Assembly (NCBI RefSeq): GCF_010731715.1
Contig: NZ_AP022587.1
Span: 5,332,001 to 5,396,000 of the forward strand
Origin: Mycobacterium stomatepiae
GTDB lineage: Bacteria; Actinomycetota; Actinomycetes; Mycobacteriales; Mycobacteriaceae
Direction of reading: 5' to 3'
DNA: 64,000 nucleotides
How positions within the stretch are numbered: position 1 is the first letter of the stretch; each line of letters begins with the position of its first letter. Below, piece after piece: positions 12,201 to 21,917 of the stretch. The notes under the pieces are model-generated. The model worked only from the letters and a program-made list of their open reading frames with translations, made no database searches and was not told where the DNA came from. Both the position numbers and the translations under genes were made by a program.

Positions 12201-13862
12201 CACATCGCGGTTTAGGCCGCTGGCCCACACTGTTGCCGGCAAGCCGATCCAGGTGATCGAAGGGAACGAAGAGCTCGCCTACACCGATGGGGAATCGATC
12301 TTCGTCCCTCGATCGCCCGACCACTTTCAGCGCGCAGCCGTAGCCGCACAGGCGTCTCTGGTGGCGGTCGGAAGTTTCGACCGTCACATCATGGTGCGGA
12401 TCGCCGGGCATCACTCGCTTCGGCGGCGCTATCTGCTTCTCGAGTGCCTAAGGGCGGCTGCGGCGTTGAAATTGGTTCTTCCACTTGAATTCTCGAACCG
12501 AATGACCGCGATATACGACGGACCGATACCGAGTTGCCCGTTCGAGTCGCTGACCTGGTCCCGCCAAGCGCGGCGTCGACTGCCAGATCCACCCGAGTGG
12601 CTCGGCACCATCAAACCCATCAGGATGCTTCACGCGTCCGGTCCGGGCGACAGCGCGAGCTCGGCGGCACAAGACTTGTCGGCCGCCCTCGCCGAAGACG
12701 CGCTGCCGGACATCGACGACGAACAGGAATCCGACCGCAGCCGGATCCTCGAGCTGTTTTCCGCACCGCTTAGGAGCCCGTTATCGTCAAAGCTCGAGCG
12801 GTTTTCGGGATGGGCCGCGCACCAGGCACCGACGGCGGCGGCGTGGGCGGGCGGCTGGTGGTGGCACTAGGAACAGGCTCTTCGCAGCAGAGTTCGGGAC
12901 CTGCCGTAGACGTTGGCTCCACCGCGGATACATCCGCATCGCTCATCGGGTTTCGTTATCCGGAATGGGATTTCGCACGAGGGCGCTACCGGATTGACTG
13001 GTGTACCGTCGCCGAGTTCGACCCTCCGAACGCGTCAGGAGAACCGAACCCACTACCGTCGGCTTGCGACCGAATACTGCGCCGTGAACTCGCCCGCGTC
13101 GGCTTGTCGCATCAACGCCATCGCAGACAAGAGCACGGCGACATTCTGGACCTGAACGCGGTTGTCGACGCGGTGGTGCGCCGGGCCGCGGGTGGCGGCC
13201 CGGACACGCGCGTCTACGAATCCAGACGGCGAACCGCGCACGACCTGAGTGTGCTGGTGCTACTGGATGCGACGGGCTCCACCGGAGAGTCCAGCATGGG
13301 CCGTCGGGTGTTCGACCAGCAACGCACTCTGGCAGCGCGGCTGACGGCGGCGCTGGACGACTTGGGCGGTCGCGTCGCCACATTCGGATTCTTGTCCCAA
13401 GGTCGCAAGTCCGTTCGGTTCATTCGTGTCAAGGAGTTCAACGATCGTTACGACATTGCCGCGCAACGACGTTTGTCCTCGCTGTCTCCGGCGGGCTTTA
13501 CCAGACTCGGCGCTGGAATCCGGCACGCGAGGCACATCCTGGATACTCGCGGCGGAACATCGCGGAAGCTCTTGGTAATCATTGGAGACGGCCTACCGTA
13601 CGAGAATGATTACACCACAGCCTATGCCGAGCAAGACAGCCGGAAAGCCTTGAGCGAGGCTGTGACTCGCGGCATCGGATGTGTATGCCTATCCATCGCA
13701 TCCACAACGGACATCGGTGTCATCGAGAGGGTATGGGGTGACGTCCCACACCGCCGCCTCAAGCATCCATCGGAGCTCTCAGGTTCTGTGCGCCCACTGT
13801 TTCGATCCGCTCTCCGCATCGCGGGCGCGACGCAGCGGTCTATCAACAATACGAAACCATAG
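12184..13862 (+). pseudogene. NorD-like VWA-domain protein, single frameshift
   Basis: The two halves of one NorD/CbbO-type protein lie in different frames. The first (12184-12870, GTG start) carries the family N-terminus: LAYTDGESIFVPRS, then AAVAAQASLVAVGSFD and LRRRYLLLECLRA. The second (open to 13862) carries YPEWDFARGRYRIDWCTV and a von Willebrand A domain with D-A-T-G-S at the MIDAS site. The frames join at the T run 12802-12805. One extra T restores an uninterrupted ERFFGMGRAPG and a product of about 560 residues. A minus-one slip on TTT-T would give the same protein. These proteins partner MoxR-type ATPases such as the next gene, often to activate or load metal into an enzyme; the client here is unknown. 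It may be a pseudogene, a sequencing error or programmed frameshifting. Confidence 0.75.
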
Positions 13863-13876
13863 AAGGGGGTTGTTTC

Positions 13877-14713
13877 GTGACAGACGACATCATGAGCAGG
13901 ACAACTGGAACCAACGGCCAACGGGAGATTTCTCGAATTCCGTTCTACCGGCAAGTCGGGAACGAAGTGGATCTGTTTGGCGCCGCGATGCGACGCGGAC
14001 TTCCCGTAATGCTCAAGGGCCCCACGGGCTGCGGCAAGACACGCCTCGTCGAGTACATCGCTGCCAGCGCCGACGTGCCCCTCTACACCGTCTCCTGTCA
14101 CGAGGACATGACCGCCTCGGATCTCGTTGGGCGCTATGTGCTCACCGACGGTTCGACCGAATGGGTCGACGGCCCGTTGACCCGCGCCGTCAGGGAAGGC
14201 GGCATCTGCTATCTCGACGAGATCGTCGAGGCGCGTCAGGATGCCACGGTGGTGATCCATTCACTTGCCGACCATCGCCGCGAACTCAATATCGAGCGGC
14301 TAGGTGGCGAGCGACTGACGGCCGCCAGCGGGTTTCTGCTCGTCGTCAGCTACAACCCGGGATATCAGAGCGTACTCAAGGACCTGAAATCCTCGACACG
14401 GCAGCGGATGGTCGCCATCGAACTCGACTTTCCCCCAGCCGATGTCGAGCTGGAGGTGCTATGCCGGGAGTCGGGAGTCGACGGTGTGGTTGCAGAATCA
14501 CTCATCAGGCTGGCTTCGGCGATTCGACGTGTCGACGATGCCGGGCTGCGCGAGGTCGCATCGACCCGAACGCTGATCGCGGCGGCGATGCTCGTCGCCG
14601 AAGGCATGTCGTTCAAGGAGGCCGCGATCTCGGCGATCGCGGGCCCATTGACCGACGACATTCAGTTGCGCAACGGACTGGTGACGCTGATCGATGCCCA
14701 CGCGCCGCAATGA
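13877..14713 (+). CDS. CbbQ/NorQ/NirQ-type MoxR AAA+ ATPase
   Basis: A 278-residue AAA+ ATPase of the MoxR branch. Walker A is GPTGCGKT at 48-55 and Walker B ICYLDE at 110-115. A sensor-like VVSYNPGYQ follows, then the conserved SSTRQRM arginine region and a small helical lid. GTG start, with a GAAGGGGG ribosome site just upstream. Family members work with a NorD/CbbO VWA protein to remodel or metallate an enzyme. The VWA partner is directly upstream and frameshifted, while this gene is intact. No rubisco or nitric oxide reductase genes occur in the window. The stop lies 14 bases from the convergent DapB-like gene. Confidence 0.9.
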   Translation: MTDDIMSRTTGTNGQREISRIPFYRQVGNEVDLFGAAMRRGLPVMLKGPTGCGKTRLVEYIAASADVPLYTVSCHEDMTASDLVGRYVLTDGSTEWVDGPLTRAVREGGICYLDEIVEARQDATVVIHSLADHRRELNIERLGGERLTAASGFLLVVSYNPGYQSVLKDLKSSTRQRMVAIELDFPPADVELEVLCRESGVDGVVAESLIRLASAIRRVDDAGLREVASTRTLIAAAMLVAEGMSFKEAAISAIAGPLTDDIQLRNGLVTLIDAHAPQ

Positions 14714-14727
14714 AAGGCTTTGTGCCG

Positions 14728-15876
14728 CTACGCCTGTGCGCCGACGGCAGCGGTGGTAGTCGAGTCGTCAGTGCTACCGGTCATCCAGTTGACCGGCGGT
14801 AGCATCGGCGACTGGTCGCACAGGGTGACGATCCCGGGCTCTGCCCGGCATAGCGCGGGGATGGAGTTGACCGCGCGCGCTGCGGTCGCCATCAAGCCGC
14901 CCATGATCGCCAAATCTTCGGGACCCCGCGGCTTTGCGAGCGGGCCACGGAACGATTCGTTGCTTGTTCGGGTAGCCCACTGGATACGCATATCAGGCTC
15001 GCCCTCGATCGCGATCCGGTAGCCGCCCTCGCCTGGCGGAGGCTCCCACTGCCGCGGGTACTCACCGAGCCAGTAGCAGCCGGCCTGGGTTACCCGCGGC
15101 CGTCCATTCACGCAACCGGCGAGGCTGAAGCGGATCGCGGAGACCGTGCCCGCCTCGAGGTTGAACAGGGGCGCCTGCACCGCGCGCTTGGCTAGCGCCA
15201 CCTCCTGGTCCCAACGGACCTCGTCGAGCTCGACGCCGAACCAGTTGGCCGTCATGTGCAGTGCCGGTCCGAACAGGTACTCGAACAACGGTCGCAGATC
15301 ATGCGATTGGGCCTGTTCCGGAGTCAGCCCATACCCGAAGTACCCGAAGACCTCGGGGTCCTCGTATGTCTCGAAGTTGTACATCTCGCAGATGTAGGTC
15401 GACTCGATGCGCTGACACATACTTGCGAGCGAAGCCAACACCGTCTGGCTGCCGTTCGCATTGATGCCGGTCGGGTAGTACGAGACGCCGCCCTCGCGAC
15501 AGGCATCCTCGATCGCACCCACGAGTTCCGCGCCGTACACGGCGGGGTAATTCATTGAGGCCTGCACGCCCACAACGTTTTTCCCGGACCGCAGCATCCG
15601 CCCGATATCGGTGACGAGGTCCGCCGGTGTCCGCCGTAGGTCGGTCGCGAGATATGCGACACAGTCCGCGTCGAGGGCGAGCACCGCATCCGCGTCGGCC
15701 GACGCCACGATCCCGGTCTCGCCGTACCCGCAGAACTCGCCCGCATCGATGCCAGCCTTCGCGGGGTTGTGCACCCAGAGCCCGACAAGCTCCAATTCTG
15801 GGTGATCGATGATCCCCTTCAGGGTCTGCTTGCCCACCAAACCGGGTGCCCACTGGATTACTCGGTATTTCGACAT
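14728..15876 (-). CDS. DapB-N/diaminopentanoate dehydrogenase-like NAD(P) oxidoreductase
   Basis: A 382-residue member of the dihydrodipicolinate reductase N-terminal (Rossmann) superfamily common in mycobacteria, often labelled NAD(P)H-dependent amine dehydrogenase-like. The dinucleotide motif is QWAPGLVGKQTLKGI at residues 8-22, followed by LELVGLWVHNPAKAGIDAG. The C-terminal half (MYNFETYEDPEVFGYFGYG) is the substrate domain typical of this branch rather than true DapB, which is much shorter. Substrate unknown. The promoter carries two palindromes of the same consensus as those before the AveC-like gene, so both are probably controlled by one TetR regulator. Confidence 0.8.
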   Translation of the reverse strand: MSKYRVIQWAPGLVGKQTLKGIIDHPELELVGLWVHNPAKAGIDAGEFCGYGETGIVASADADAVLALDADCVAYLATDLRRTPADLVTDIGRMLRSGKNVVGVQASMNYPAVYGAELVGAIEDACREGGVSYYPTGINANGSQTVLASLASMCQRIESTYICEMYNFETYEDPEVFGYFGYGLTPEQAQSHDLRPLFEYLFGPALHMTANWFGVELDEVRWDQEVALAKRAVQAPLFNLEAGTVSAIRFSLAGCVNGRPRVTQAGCYWLGEYPRQWEPPPGEGGYRIAIEGEPDMRIQWATRTSNESFRGPLAKPRGPEDLAIMGGLMATAARAVNSIPALCRAEPGIVTLCDQSPMLPPVNWMTGSTDDSTTTAAVGAQA

Positions 15877-15920
15877 CGCTTCCTCCTTGATGCGCCCAGA
15901 CCTGCGTGAACCTGAATCCG

Positions 15921-15974
15921 GACACTAGAGAAACAGTGTTCCTCTCTCAAGAGCAACACTGTTTCTCTAGTGTC
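15921..15974. promoter_or_regulatory. Double operator forming a 20-base inverted repeat
   Basis: Perfect 20-base arms (15921-15940 and 15955-15974) flank a 14-base spacer. Each half is itself a 19-base near-palindrome with one mismatch: AGAGAAACAGTGTTCCTCT (15927-15945) and AGAGCAACACTGTTTCTCT (15950-15968). Centres are 23 bases apart. The location, 45 bases upstream of the minus-strand dehydrogenase start, is right for a promoter operator. The cores GAAACAGTGTTCC and GCAACACTGTTTC fit the consensus found at 10184-10218. Confidence 0.75.
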
Positions 15975-16155
15975 TCGGTGGTTGAGCTGCGCGGTGCCCG
16001 GGATCTTGTCGATCGGACACCGAGCGCGGTTTCGCCTCGACGTGCACAGTCGGAGCGGCGTAGTAACTGCCGCGGGGAGAGAAGCGCACCGCATCTCATC
16101 GAGCGCTGCGCAATCCCTGCAATAGCGTGGCGATCCGCCACGGAGTTTTGACGAT

Positions 16156-16989
16156 CTAGCGCTTGCCGCTTGGCAGGAACCGGTGAGTGACGGGTCCGAA
16201 CAGCCGCTGATAGCCCGGGCCGGTCAGCCGCACCAGAGCATCGAGGACCTTGGCGTCGGTGCCGACCAGTACCCGGGCCTTGTTCTTGCGAACGCCCTCC
16301 AAGATGATCTTCGCGGCTTTCTCCGGGCTGGTGCTGGCCATCCGCTTGTCGAACACCTTGGCCAGTTCGGCGGCGTCGAGTCCTTCGGCGGCGGTGGCGT
16401 TGCGCGCGATCCCGGTCTTGATGCCGCCCGGGTGCACCGTGGTGACCTTCACCGGATGCCCGGCTACCCACATCTCCTGGCGCAGCGCCTCGGTGAAGCC
16501 CCGCACCGCGAACTTGGCCGCGTTGTACGCGGCCTGGCTGGGCACCGAGAACAACCCGAACACGCTGGAGATGTTGACGACGTGGCCGTCGCCGGACGCG
16601 ATCAGGTGCGGAAGAAAAGCCTTGGTGCCGTTGACAACTCCCCAGAAGTCGACGTCCATCACCCGTTCGATGTCCTTGAACTGGCTGACCTCGATATCGC
16701 CGGTGAAGGCGATACCGGCGTTGTTGTAGATCTGGTTCACCTTGCCGAAATGGTCGTTGACCGCGTCGGCGTAGGCCAGGAAGGCCTCGCGCTCACTCAC
16801 GTCGAGCCGGTCGGTCTTGACCGGCGCGCCGATCGCCTTGAGCTGCTCCTCGGTCTGCGCCAGTCCCTCGGTGTTGACGTCACTGATCGCCAGGCTGGCA
16901 CCCGAGCGGCCCAGCTCGACGGCCAGCGCCTGACCGATACCCGAACCAGCGCCCGTGACCACCGCGATCTTGCCGGCGAACCCCTGCAT
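16156..16989 (-). CDS. Short-chain dehydrogenase/reductase
   Basis: A 277-residue classical SDR. The cofactor motif TGAGSGIG is at about residues 12-19. The NNAG motif follows (YNNAGIAFTG), with catalytic Ser in VNISSVFG and Tyr-Lys in YNAAK. The start is placed at ATG 16989 (MQGFAGKIAVV), matching its paralogue, rather than the longer frame to 17013. It is very close to the next SDR upstream (17068-17934), with long identical stretches such as ASLAISDVNTEGLAQTEEQL, so the pair is a tandem duplication. The Rv1245c type. Substrate unknown, probably a lipid or alcohol. Confidence 0.9.
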   Translation of the reverse strand: MQGFAGKIAVVTGAGSGIGQALAVELGRSGASLAISDVNTEGLAQTEEQLKAIGAPVKTDRLDVSEREAFLAYADAVNDHFGKVNQIYNNAGIAFTGDIEVSQFKDIERVMDVDFWGVVNGTKAFLPHLIASGDGHVVNISSVFGLFSVPSQAAYNAAKFAVRGFTEALRQEMWVAGHPVKVTTVHPGGIKTGIARNATAAEGLDAAELAKVFDKRMASTSPEKAAKIILEGVRKNKARVLVGTDAKVLDALVRLTGPGYQRLFGPVTHRFLPSGKR

Positions 16990-17067
16990 GTGCACCCTCC
17001 CTCGTGTCCACATTTGCCTCGAGATTACCGGTACCAGCGGTCCGGGATAGTGTCGGGGTGCCGAGCG

Positions 17068-17934
17068 TCAGCTTCGGCGCGCCAGCAGGCGGCGCCCGAA
17101 CGTCACCAACCGGCCGAGCAGGCCCGGCCCGCCGAATAGCACCTCGTGGTATCGCGTACCGGCCACCCGCACCAGCAGATCCGCGGACTTCGCGTCAGCG
17201 CCGATCAGCACCCGGGCCTTGTTCTTGTCCACCGCCGCCAGGATGATGCGGGCGGCCTGTTGCGGTGTCGTCTTGGCCACCTGCTGGTCGAAGTTAGCGA
17301 GCACCTCGTCCTGGTCGAGTCCCATGCCGTCGGCGATCTCGGCGTTGGTGCCGAACGAGGTTTTGACGCCACCCGGGTGGACCACGGTCACCCCGACCTG
17401 GTGGCCGGCCACCGCCATCTCCTGGCGCAGCGCCTCGGTGAACCCGCGGACGGCGAATTTGGCCGAGACGTAGGCAACCTGGCCCGGCAGCGCCATCACC
17501 CCGAGCACACTGGAGATGTTGACGACGTGGCCGTCGCCGGACGCGATCACGTGGGGGAGAAAGGCCTTGGTGCCGTTGACAACTCCCCAGAAGTCGACAT
17601 CCATCACCCGTTCGATGTCCTTGAAGTCGCTGACCTCGAGGGTGCCGATGTGGGTGAGCCCGGCGTTGTTGTAGATCTGGTTGACCTTGCCGAAGTGCTC
17701 GTTGACCTCGTCGGCGTAGGCCAGGAAGGCCTCCCGCTCGGTGACGTCGAGCCGGTCCGCCTTGACCGGCGCCCCGATGGCCTTCAGCTGTTCCTCGGTC
17801 TGTGCCAGTCCCTCGGTGTTGACGTCACTGATCGCGAGGCTGGCACCCGCAAGACCGAGCTCGAGGGCCAGCGCCTGACCGATGCCCGAACCCGCGCCGG
17901 TGACGACCGCGACCTTGCCGGCGAACTTCTGCAT
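17068..17934 (-). CDS. Short-chain dehydrogenase/reductase (Rv1245c type)
   Basis: A 288-residue SDR with TGAGSGIG near residue 12, NNAG (YNNAGLTHIG), a catalytic Ser in NISSVLG, and YVSAK as the Tyr-Lys pair. It is paralogous to the gene at 16156-16989; the two differ most in the C-terminal third, where this copy has GMGLDQDEVLANFDQQVAKT and a basic tail LLARRS. Same strand, 78 bases apart, probably one transcript. The equivalent single gene in M. tuberculosis sits between lpqZ and kgd, so this copy marks the return to the conserved backbone. Confidence 0.9.
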   Translation of the reverse strand: MQKFAGKVAVVTGAGSGIGQALALELGLAGASLAISDVNTEGLAQTEEQLKAIGAPVKADRLDVTEREAFLAYADEVNEHFGKVNQIYNNAGLTHIGTLEVSDFKDIERVMDVDFWGVVNGTKAFLPHVIASGDGHVVNISSVLGVMALPGQVAYVSAKFAVRGFTEALRQEMAVAGHQVGVTVVHPGGVKTSFGTNAEIADGMGLDQDEVLANFDQQVAKTTPQQAARIILAAVDKNKARVLIGADAKSADLLVRVAGTRYHEVLFGGPGLLGRLVTFGRRLLARRS

Positions 17935-18012
17935 GTAGACCCTTTCCTAAGTCCGCCCCATGCGTCGAGGTTAACCGGTATCCGCCGAAGCCCAGTCGGT
18001 ACGTGATGAATC

Positions 18013-21000
18013 TCAGCCGAACGCGGTGTCGAGTATCTCCTGTTGCTCGACCGCGTGCACCTTGGACGAACCCGACGACGGCGCCGACATCGCCCGGCGC
18101 GAGATGCGCTTGATTCCGGTCAGTTTCTCCGGCAGCAGCTCGGGCAGCTCCAGACCGAAGCGCGGCCACGCCCCCTGATTAGCCGGCTCTTCCTGCACCC
18201 AGAAGTACTCGTTGGCATTCGGGTAGCGGTCCAGGGTCTCGGCGAGGCGTCGCCTCGGGAACGGTGCCAACTGCTCGATCCGCACGATCGCGACGTCGTC
18301 GCGGCTGTCCTTTGCCTTGCGGGCCACCAGCTCGTAGTAGATCTTGCCGCTGGTCAGCAGGATTCTGCGGACCGTGCTGCGATCGCCGATGCCCTCTTCG
18401 TAGGTCGGTTCCTCCAGCACCGAGCGGAACTTGAGCTCGGTGAAGTCCCGGATGTCGCTGACCGCGGCCTTGTTGCGCAGCATCGACTTCGGCGTGAATA
18501 CGATCAGCGGGCGCTGAATTCCGTCCAGCGCGTGCCGGCGCAGCAGGTGGAAGTAGTTGGACGGGGTCGACGGCATCGCAATCGTCATCGATCCCTCCGC
18601 CCACAGCTGCAGGAAGCGCTCGATGCGGCCGGAGGTGTGGTCCGGGCCCTGGCCCTCGTGGCCGTGCGGCAGCAGCAGCACCACGTTGGACAGCTGGCCC
18701 CACTTGGCCTCGCCCGAGCTGATGAACTCGTCGATGATCGACTGCGCGCCGTTGACGAAGTCGCCGAACTGGCCCTCCCACAACACAAGTGCGTCGGGGT
18801 TGCCCACCGTGTAGCCGTACTCGAAACCCACGGCCGCGTACTCGGACAGCGGTGAGTCGTAGACCAGGAACTTGCCCCCGGTCGGGGTGCCGTCCTTGTT
18901 GGTCGCCAGCAGCTGAAGGGGCGTGAACTCCTGGCAGGTGTGGCGATCGATGATCACCGAATGCCGCTGGGAGAAGGTGCCGCGGCGGGTGTCCTGCCCG
19001 GACAGCCGGATCAGCTTTCCCTCGGCGACCAAGGCTCCCAGCGCCAGCAGCTCACCGAAGGCCCAGTCGATCTTGCCTTCGTAGGCCATCTCCCGGCGCT
19101 TTTCGAGCACCGGCGCCACACGCGGGTGCACCGCGAACCCTTCCGGGGCGGCCAGGAATGCGTCGCCGATGCGGGCCAGCAGCGATTTGTCGACGGCGGT
19201 GGCCAGGCCCGCGGGAACGGGCTGCAGGGATTCGACGGACTCGCTGGGCAGCGCGCCGTGCTTTTCCACCTCGCGGACCTCGTTGAACACCTGCTCCAAC
19301 TGGCCCTGGTAGTCGCGCAGCGCGTCCTCGGCTTCCTTCATCGAGATGTCACCGCGGCCGATCAGGGCTTCGGTGTAGCTCTTGCGGGCGCCACGCTTGG
19401 TGTCGACGACGTCGTACATGTAGGGGTTGGTCATCGACGGATCGTCACCCTCGTTGTGCCCGCGACGGCGGTAGCAGAGCATGTCGATGACGACGTCCTT
19501 GTGGAACCTTTGCCGGAAGTCCACGGCCAGCCGCGCCACCCAGACGCAGGCTTCCGGGTCGTCGCCGTTGACGTGGAAGATCGGTGCCCCGATCATCTTG
19601 GCGACGTCGGTGCAGTACTCGCTGGATCGGGAGAACTCCGGTGCGGTGGTGAAGCCGATCTGGTTGTTGACGATGACGTGGATGGTGCCGCCGACGCGAT
19701 AGCCGGGCAGTAGCGCCAGGTTCAGCGTCTCGGCAACCACGCCTTGGCCGGCGAACGCGGCGTCTCCGTGCAACATCAGCGGCATCACCGAGAATGCCCG
19801 GTCTTCTTCGCCCTCGACGTGCCCCAGTTCCAGCAGGTCCTGCTTGGCCCGAACCAGACCCTCCAGCACCGGGTCGACCGCTTCCAGGTGCGACGGGTTG
19901 GCGGTCAGCGAGACCTGAATGTCGTTGTCGCCGAACATCTGTAGATACACGCCGGTGGAGCCGAGGTGGTACTTGACGTCGCCGGAGCCGTGCGCCTGTG
20001 ACGGATTCAGGTTGCCCTCGAACTCACTGAAGATCTGCGAGTAGGGCTTGCCCACGATGTTGGCCAGCACGTTGAGCCGGCCCCGGTGCGGCATCCCGAT
20101 TACCACTTCGTCAAGGCCGTGCTCGGCGGACTGGTCGAGCACCGCATCCATCAACGGGATTTGACTTTCGGCACCTTCTAGCGAGAAACGTTTCTGCCCA
20201 ACGTATTTCGTCTGCAGGAAGGTCTCGAATGCCTCGGCGGCGTTGAGCTTGCTCAGGATGTATTTCTGTTCGCCGACGGTCGGCTTGACATGCTTGGTCT
20301 CGACCCGCTCTTCCAGCCATTTCTGTTGCTCGGGCTCGAGGATGTGGGTGTACTCGACACCGATGTGGCGGCAGTAAGCGTCGCGCAGCAGGCCGAGAAC
20401 GTCGCGCAGCTTCTTGTACTCGCAGCCGGCAAAGCCGTTGACCTTGAACACCCGATCCAGGTCCCACAGCGTTAGCCCGTGGTTGAGGATTTCCAGGTCG
20501 GGGTGGCTGCGGAACCGGCTGGTGTCCAGACGCAGCGGGTCGATGTCGGCCATCAGATGCCCGCGGTTGCGGTAGGCCGCAATCAATTCCATCACCCGGG
20601 CGTTCTTGTCGACGATCGAGTCGGGGTTGTCGGTGCTCCAGCGCACCGGCAGGTACGGGTTGCCCAGCTCACGGAAGATCTCGTCCCAGAAGTCGTCCGA
20701 CAGCAGCATCTCGTGGATGGTGCGCAGGAAGTCGCCGGACTCCGCACCCTGGATGATGCGATGGTCGTAGGTCGAGGTCAGGGTAATCAGCTTGCCGATG
20801 CCGAGCTCGGCGATGCGCTCCTCACTGGCGCCCTGGAACTCGGCGGGGTATTCCATCGCGCCCACACCGATGATGGCACCCTGGCCGGCCATCAACCGCG
20901 GCACCGAGTGCACGGTGCCGATGGTGCCCGGGTTGGTCAGCGAAATCGTCACTCCGGCAAAGTCTTCGGCGGTCAGCTTGCCGTCGCGGGCGCGGCGCAC

Positions 21001-21726
21001 GATGTCCTCATAGGCCGAGACGAACTCCGCGAACCGCATGGCCTCGCAGCCCTTGATGCCGGCTACCACCAGCGAGCGCTTGCCATCCTTACCCTGCAGG
21101 TCGATGGCCAGACCGAGATTGGTGTGGGCGGGGGTGACCGCGGTGGGCTTGCCGTCGACCTCGGCGTAGTGCCGGTTCATGTTCGGGAACTTCTTGACCG
21201 CCTGCACCAGCGCGTAGCCCAGCAGGTGGGTGAACGAGATCTTGCCACCGCGGGTGCGTTTGAGCTGGTTGTTGATGACGATCCGGTTGTCGATCATCAG
21301 CTTCGCCGGGACGGCACGGACACTGGTCGCCGTCGGCACGTCCAGTGATGCGGACATGTTCTTGACGACGGCCGCGGCGGCGCCGCGCAGGACCTGCACC
21401 TCGTCGCCCTCGGCCGGTGGGGGCGTGGGGGCCTTCGGGCCGGCGGGAGCAGCCGCGGCGGGCGGCGCGGTGACCGAGCCGTTGCCGGCCGGAGCGGTGC
21501 TGGCGGGCTGAGCGGGCGCGGCGGCCGGCGGTTCGGCGACGACGACGGGCTTGGGGCCCGGGGCGGGCTGCTGGGCGGCGGGGGCCGGGGAGGTGTCCTC
21601 GGGGTTGTAGTCCACCAGGAACTCGTGCCAGCTCGGATCCACTGACGAGGGGTCGTCGCGGAATTTGCGGTACATCTCCTCGACCAGCCATTCGTTCTGG
21701 CCGAATGGTGAACTGCTGTTGCTCAC
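18013..21726 (-). CDS. kgd: Multifunctional 2-oxoglutarate metabolism enzyme Kgd (SucA/KGD)
   Basis: Thiamine diphosphate enzyme of the TCA cycle that decarboxylates 2-oxoglutarate and serves as the E1/E2-like subunit of the mycobacterial 2-oxoglutarate dehydrogenase. The 1237 residues start at GTG 21726 ([20 protein letters not shown]), matching the known mycobacterial N-terminus; the upstream extension to 21804 is rejected. A Pro/Ala-rich linker (about 45-110) is followed by the acyltransferase-like domain (about 115-365), with [15 protein letters not shown] as its active-site region. The E1 domain follows, with [13 protein letters not shown] and the TPP motif [20 protein letters not shown]. 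The linker varies from the M. tuberculosis protein as expected. The frame is intact over 3.7 kb. Confidence 0.97.
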   Translation of the reverse strand: MSNSSSPFGQNEWLVEEMYRKFRDDPSSVDPSWHEFLVDYNPEDTSPAPAAQQPAPGPKPVVVAEPPAAAPAQPASTAPAGNGSVTAPPAAAAPAGPKAPTPPPAEGDEVQVLRGAAAAVVKNMSASLDVPTATSVRAVPAKLMIDNRIVINNQLKRTRGGKISFTHLLGYALVQAVKKFPNMNRHYAEVDGKPTAVTPAHTNLGLAIDLQGKDGKRSLVVAGIKGCEAMRFAEFVSAYEDIVRRARDGKLTAEDFAGVTISLTNPGTIGTVHSVPRLMAGQGAIIGVGAMEYPAEFQGASEERIAELGIGKLITLTSTYDHRIIQGAESGDFLRTIHEMLLSDDFWDEIFRELGNPYLPVRWSTDNPDSIVDKNARVMELIAAYRNRGHLMADIDPLRLDTSRFRSHPDLEILNHGLTLWDLDRVFKVNGFAGCEYKKLRDVLGLLRDAYCRHIGVEYTHILEPEQQKWLEERVETKHVKPTVGEQKYILSKLNAAEAFETFLQTKYVGQKRFSLEGAESQIPLMDAVLDQSAEHGLDEVVIGMPHRGRLNVLANIVGKPYSQIFSEFEGNLNPSQAHGSGDVKYHLGSTGVYLQMFGDNDIQVSLTANPSHLEAVDPVLEGLVRAKQDLLELGHVEGEEDRAFSVMPLMLHGDAAFAGQGVVAETLNLALLPGYRVGGTIHVIVNNQIGFTTAPEFSRSSEYCTDVAKMIGAPIFHVNGDDPEACVWVARLAVDFRQRFHKDVVIDMLCYRRRGHNEGDDPSMTNPYMYDVVDTKRGARKSYTEALIGRGDISMKEAEDALRDYQGQLEQVFNEVREVEKHGALPSESVESLQPVPAGLATAVDKSLLARIGDAFLAAPEGFAVHPRVAPVLEKRREMAYEGKIDWAFGELLALGALVAEGKLIRLSGQDTRRGTFSQRHSVIIDRHTCQEFTPLQLLATNKDGTPTGGKFLVYDSPLSEYAAVGFEYGYTVGNPDALVLWEGQFGDFVNGAQSIIDEFISSGEAKWGQLSNVVLLLPHGHEGQGPDHTSGRIERFLQLWAEGSMTIAMPSTPSNYFHLLRRHALDGIQRPLIVFTPKSMLRNKAAVSDIRDFTELKFRSVLEEPTYEEGIGDRSTVRRILLTSGKIYYELVARKAKDSRDDVAIVRIEQLAPFPRRRLAETLDRYPNANEYFWVQEEPANQGAWPRFGLELPELLPEKLTGIKRISRRAMSAPSSGSSKVHAVEQQEILDTAFG

Positions 21727-21917
21727 GGCCGCTGTTCGCCTCAATTCTTCTGTCCTGCAGGCGCTGTGAGCGACTATCGGCCCAGCGTCTGCAACTCTGC
21801 GCACCTCGGTTGACGAGGTACCTCACACCCGTGGCGGACCACTACGTTTCCGCCTCATAAAGGCTAACCCTTCGCCGGTGATTCGCCAGCGAGACCTGGG
21901 AACCGAGGGGCGGACGG

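Noticed and set aside
15921..15974. Intrinsic terminator
   Set aside because: The 20-base arms lack a T tract and the site is upstream, not downstream, of the nearest gene. Each half is itself a palindrome, which fits paired operators better.
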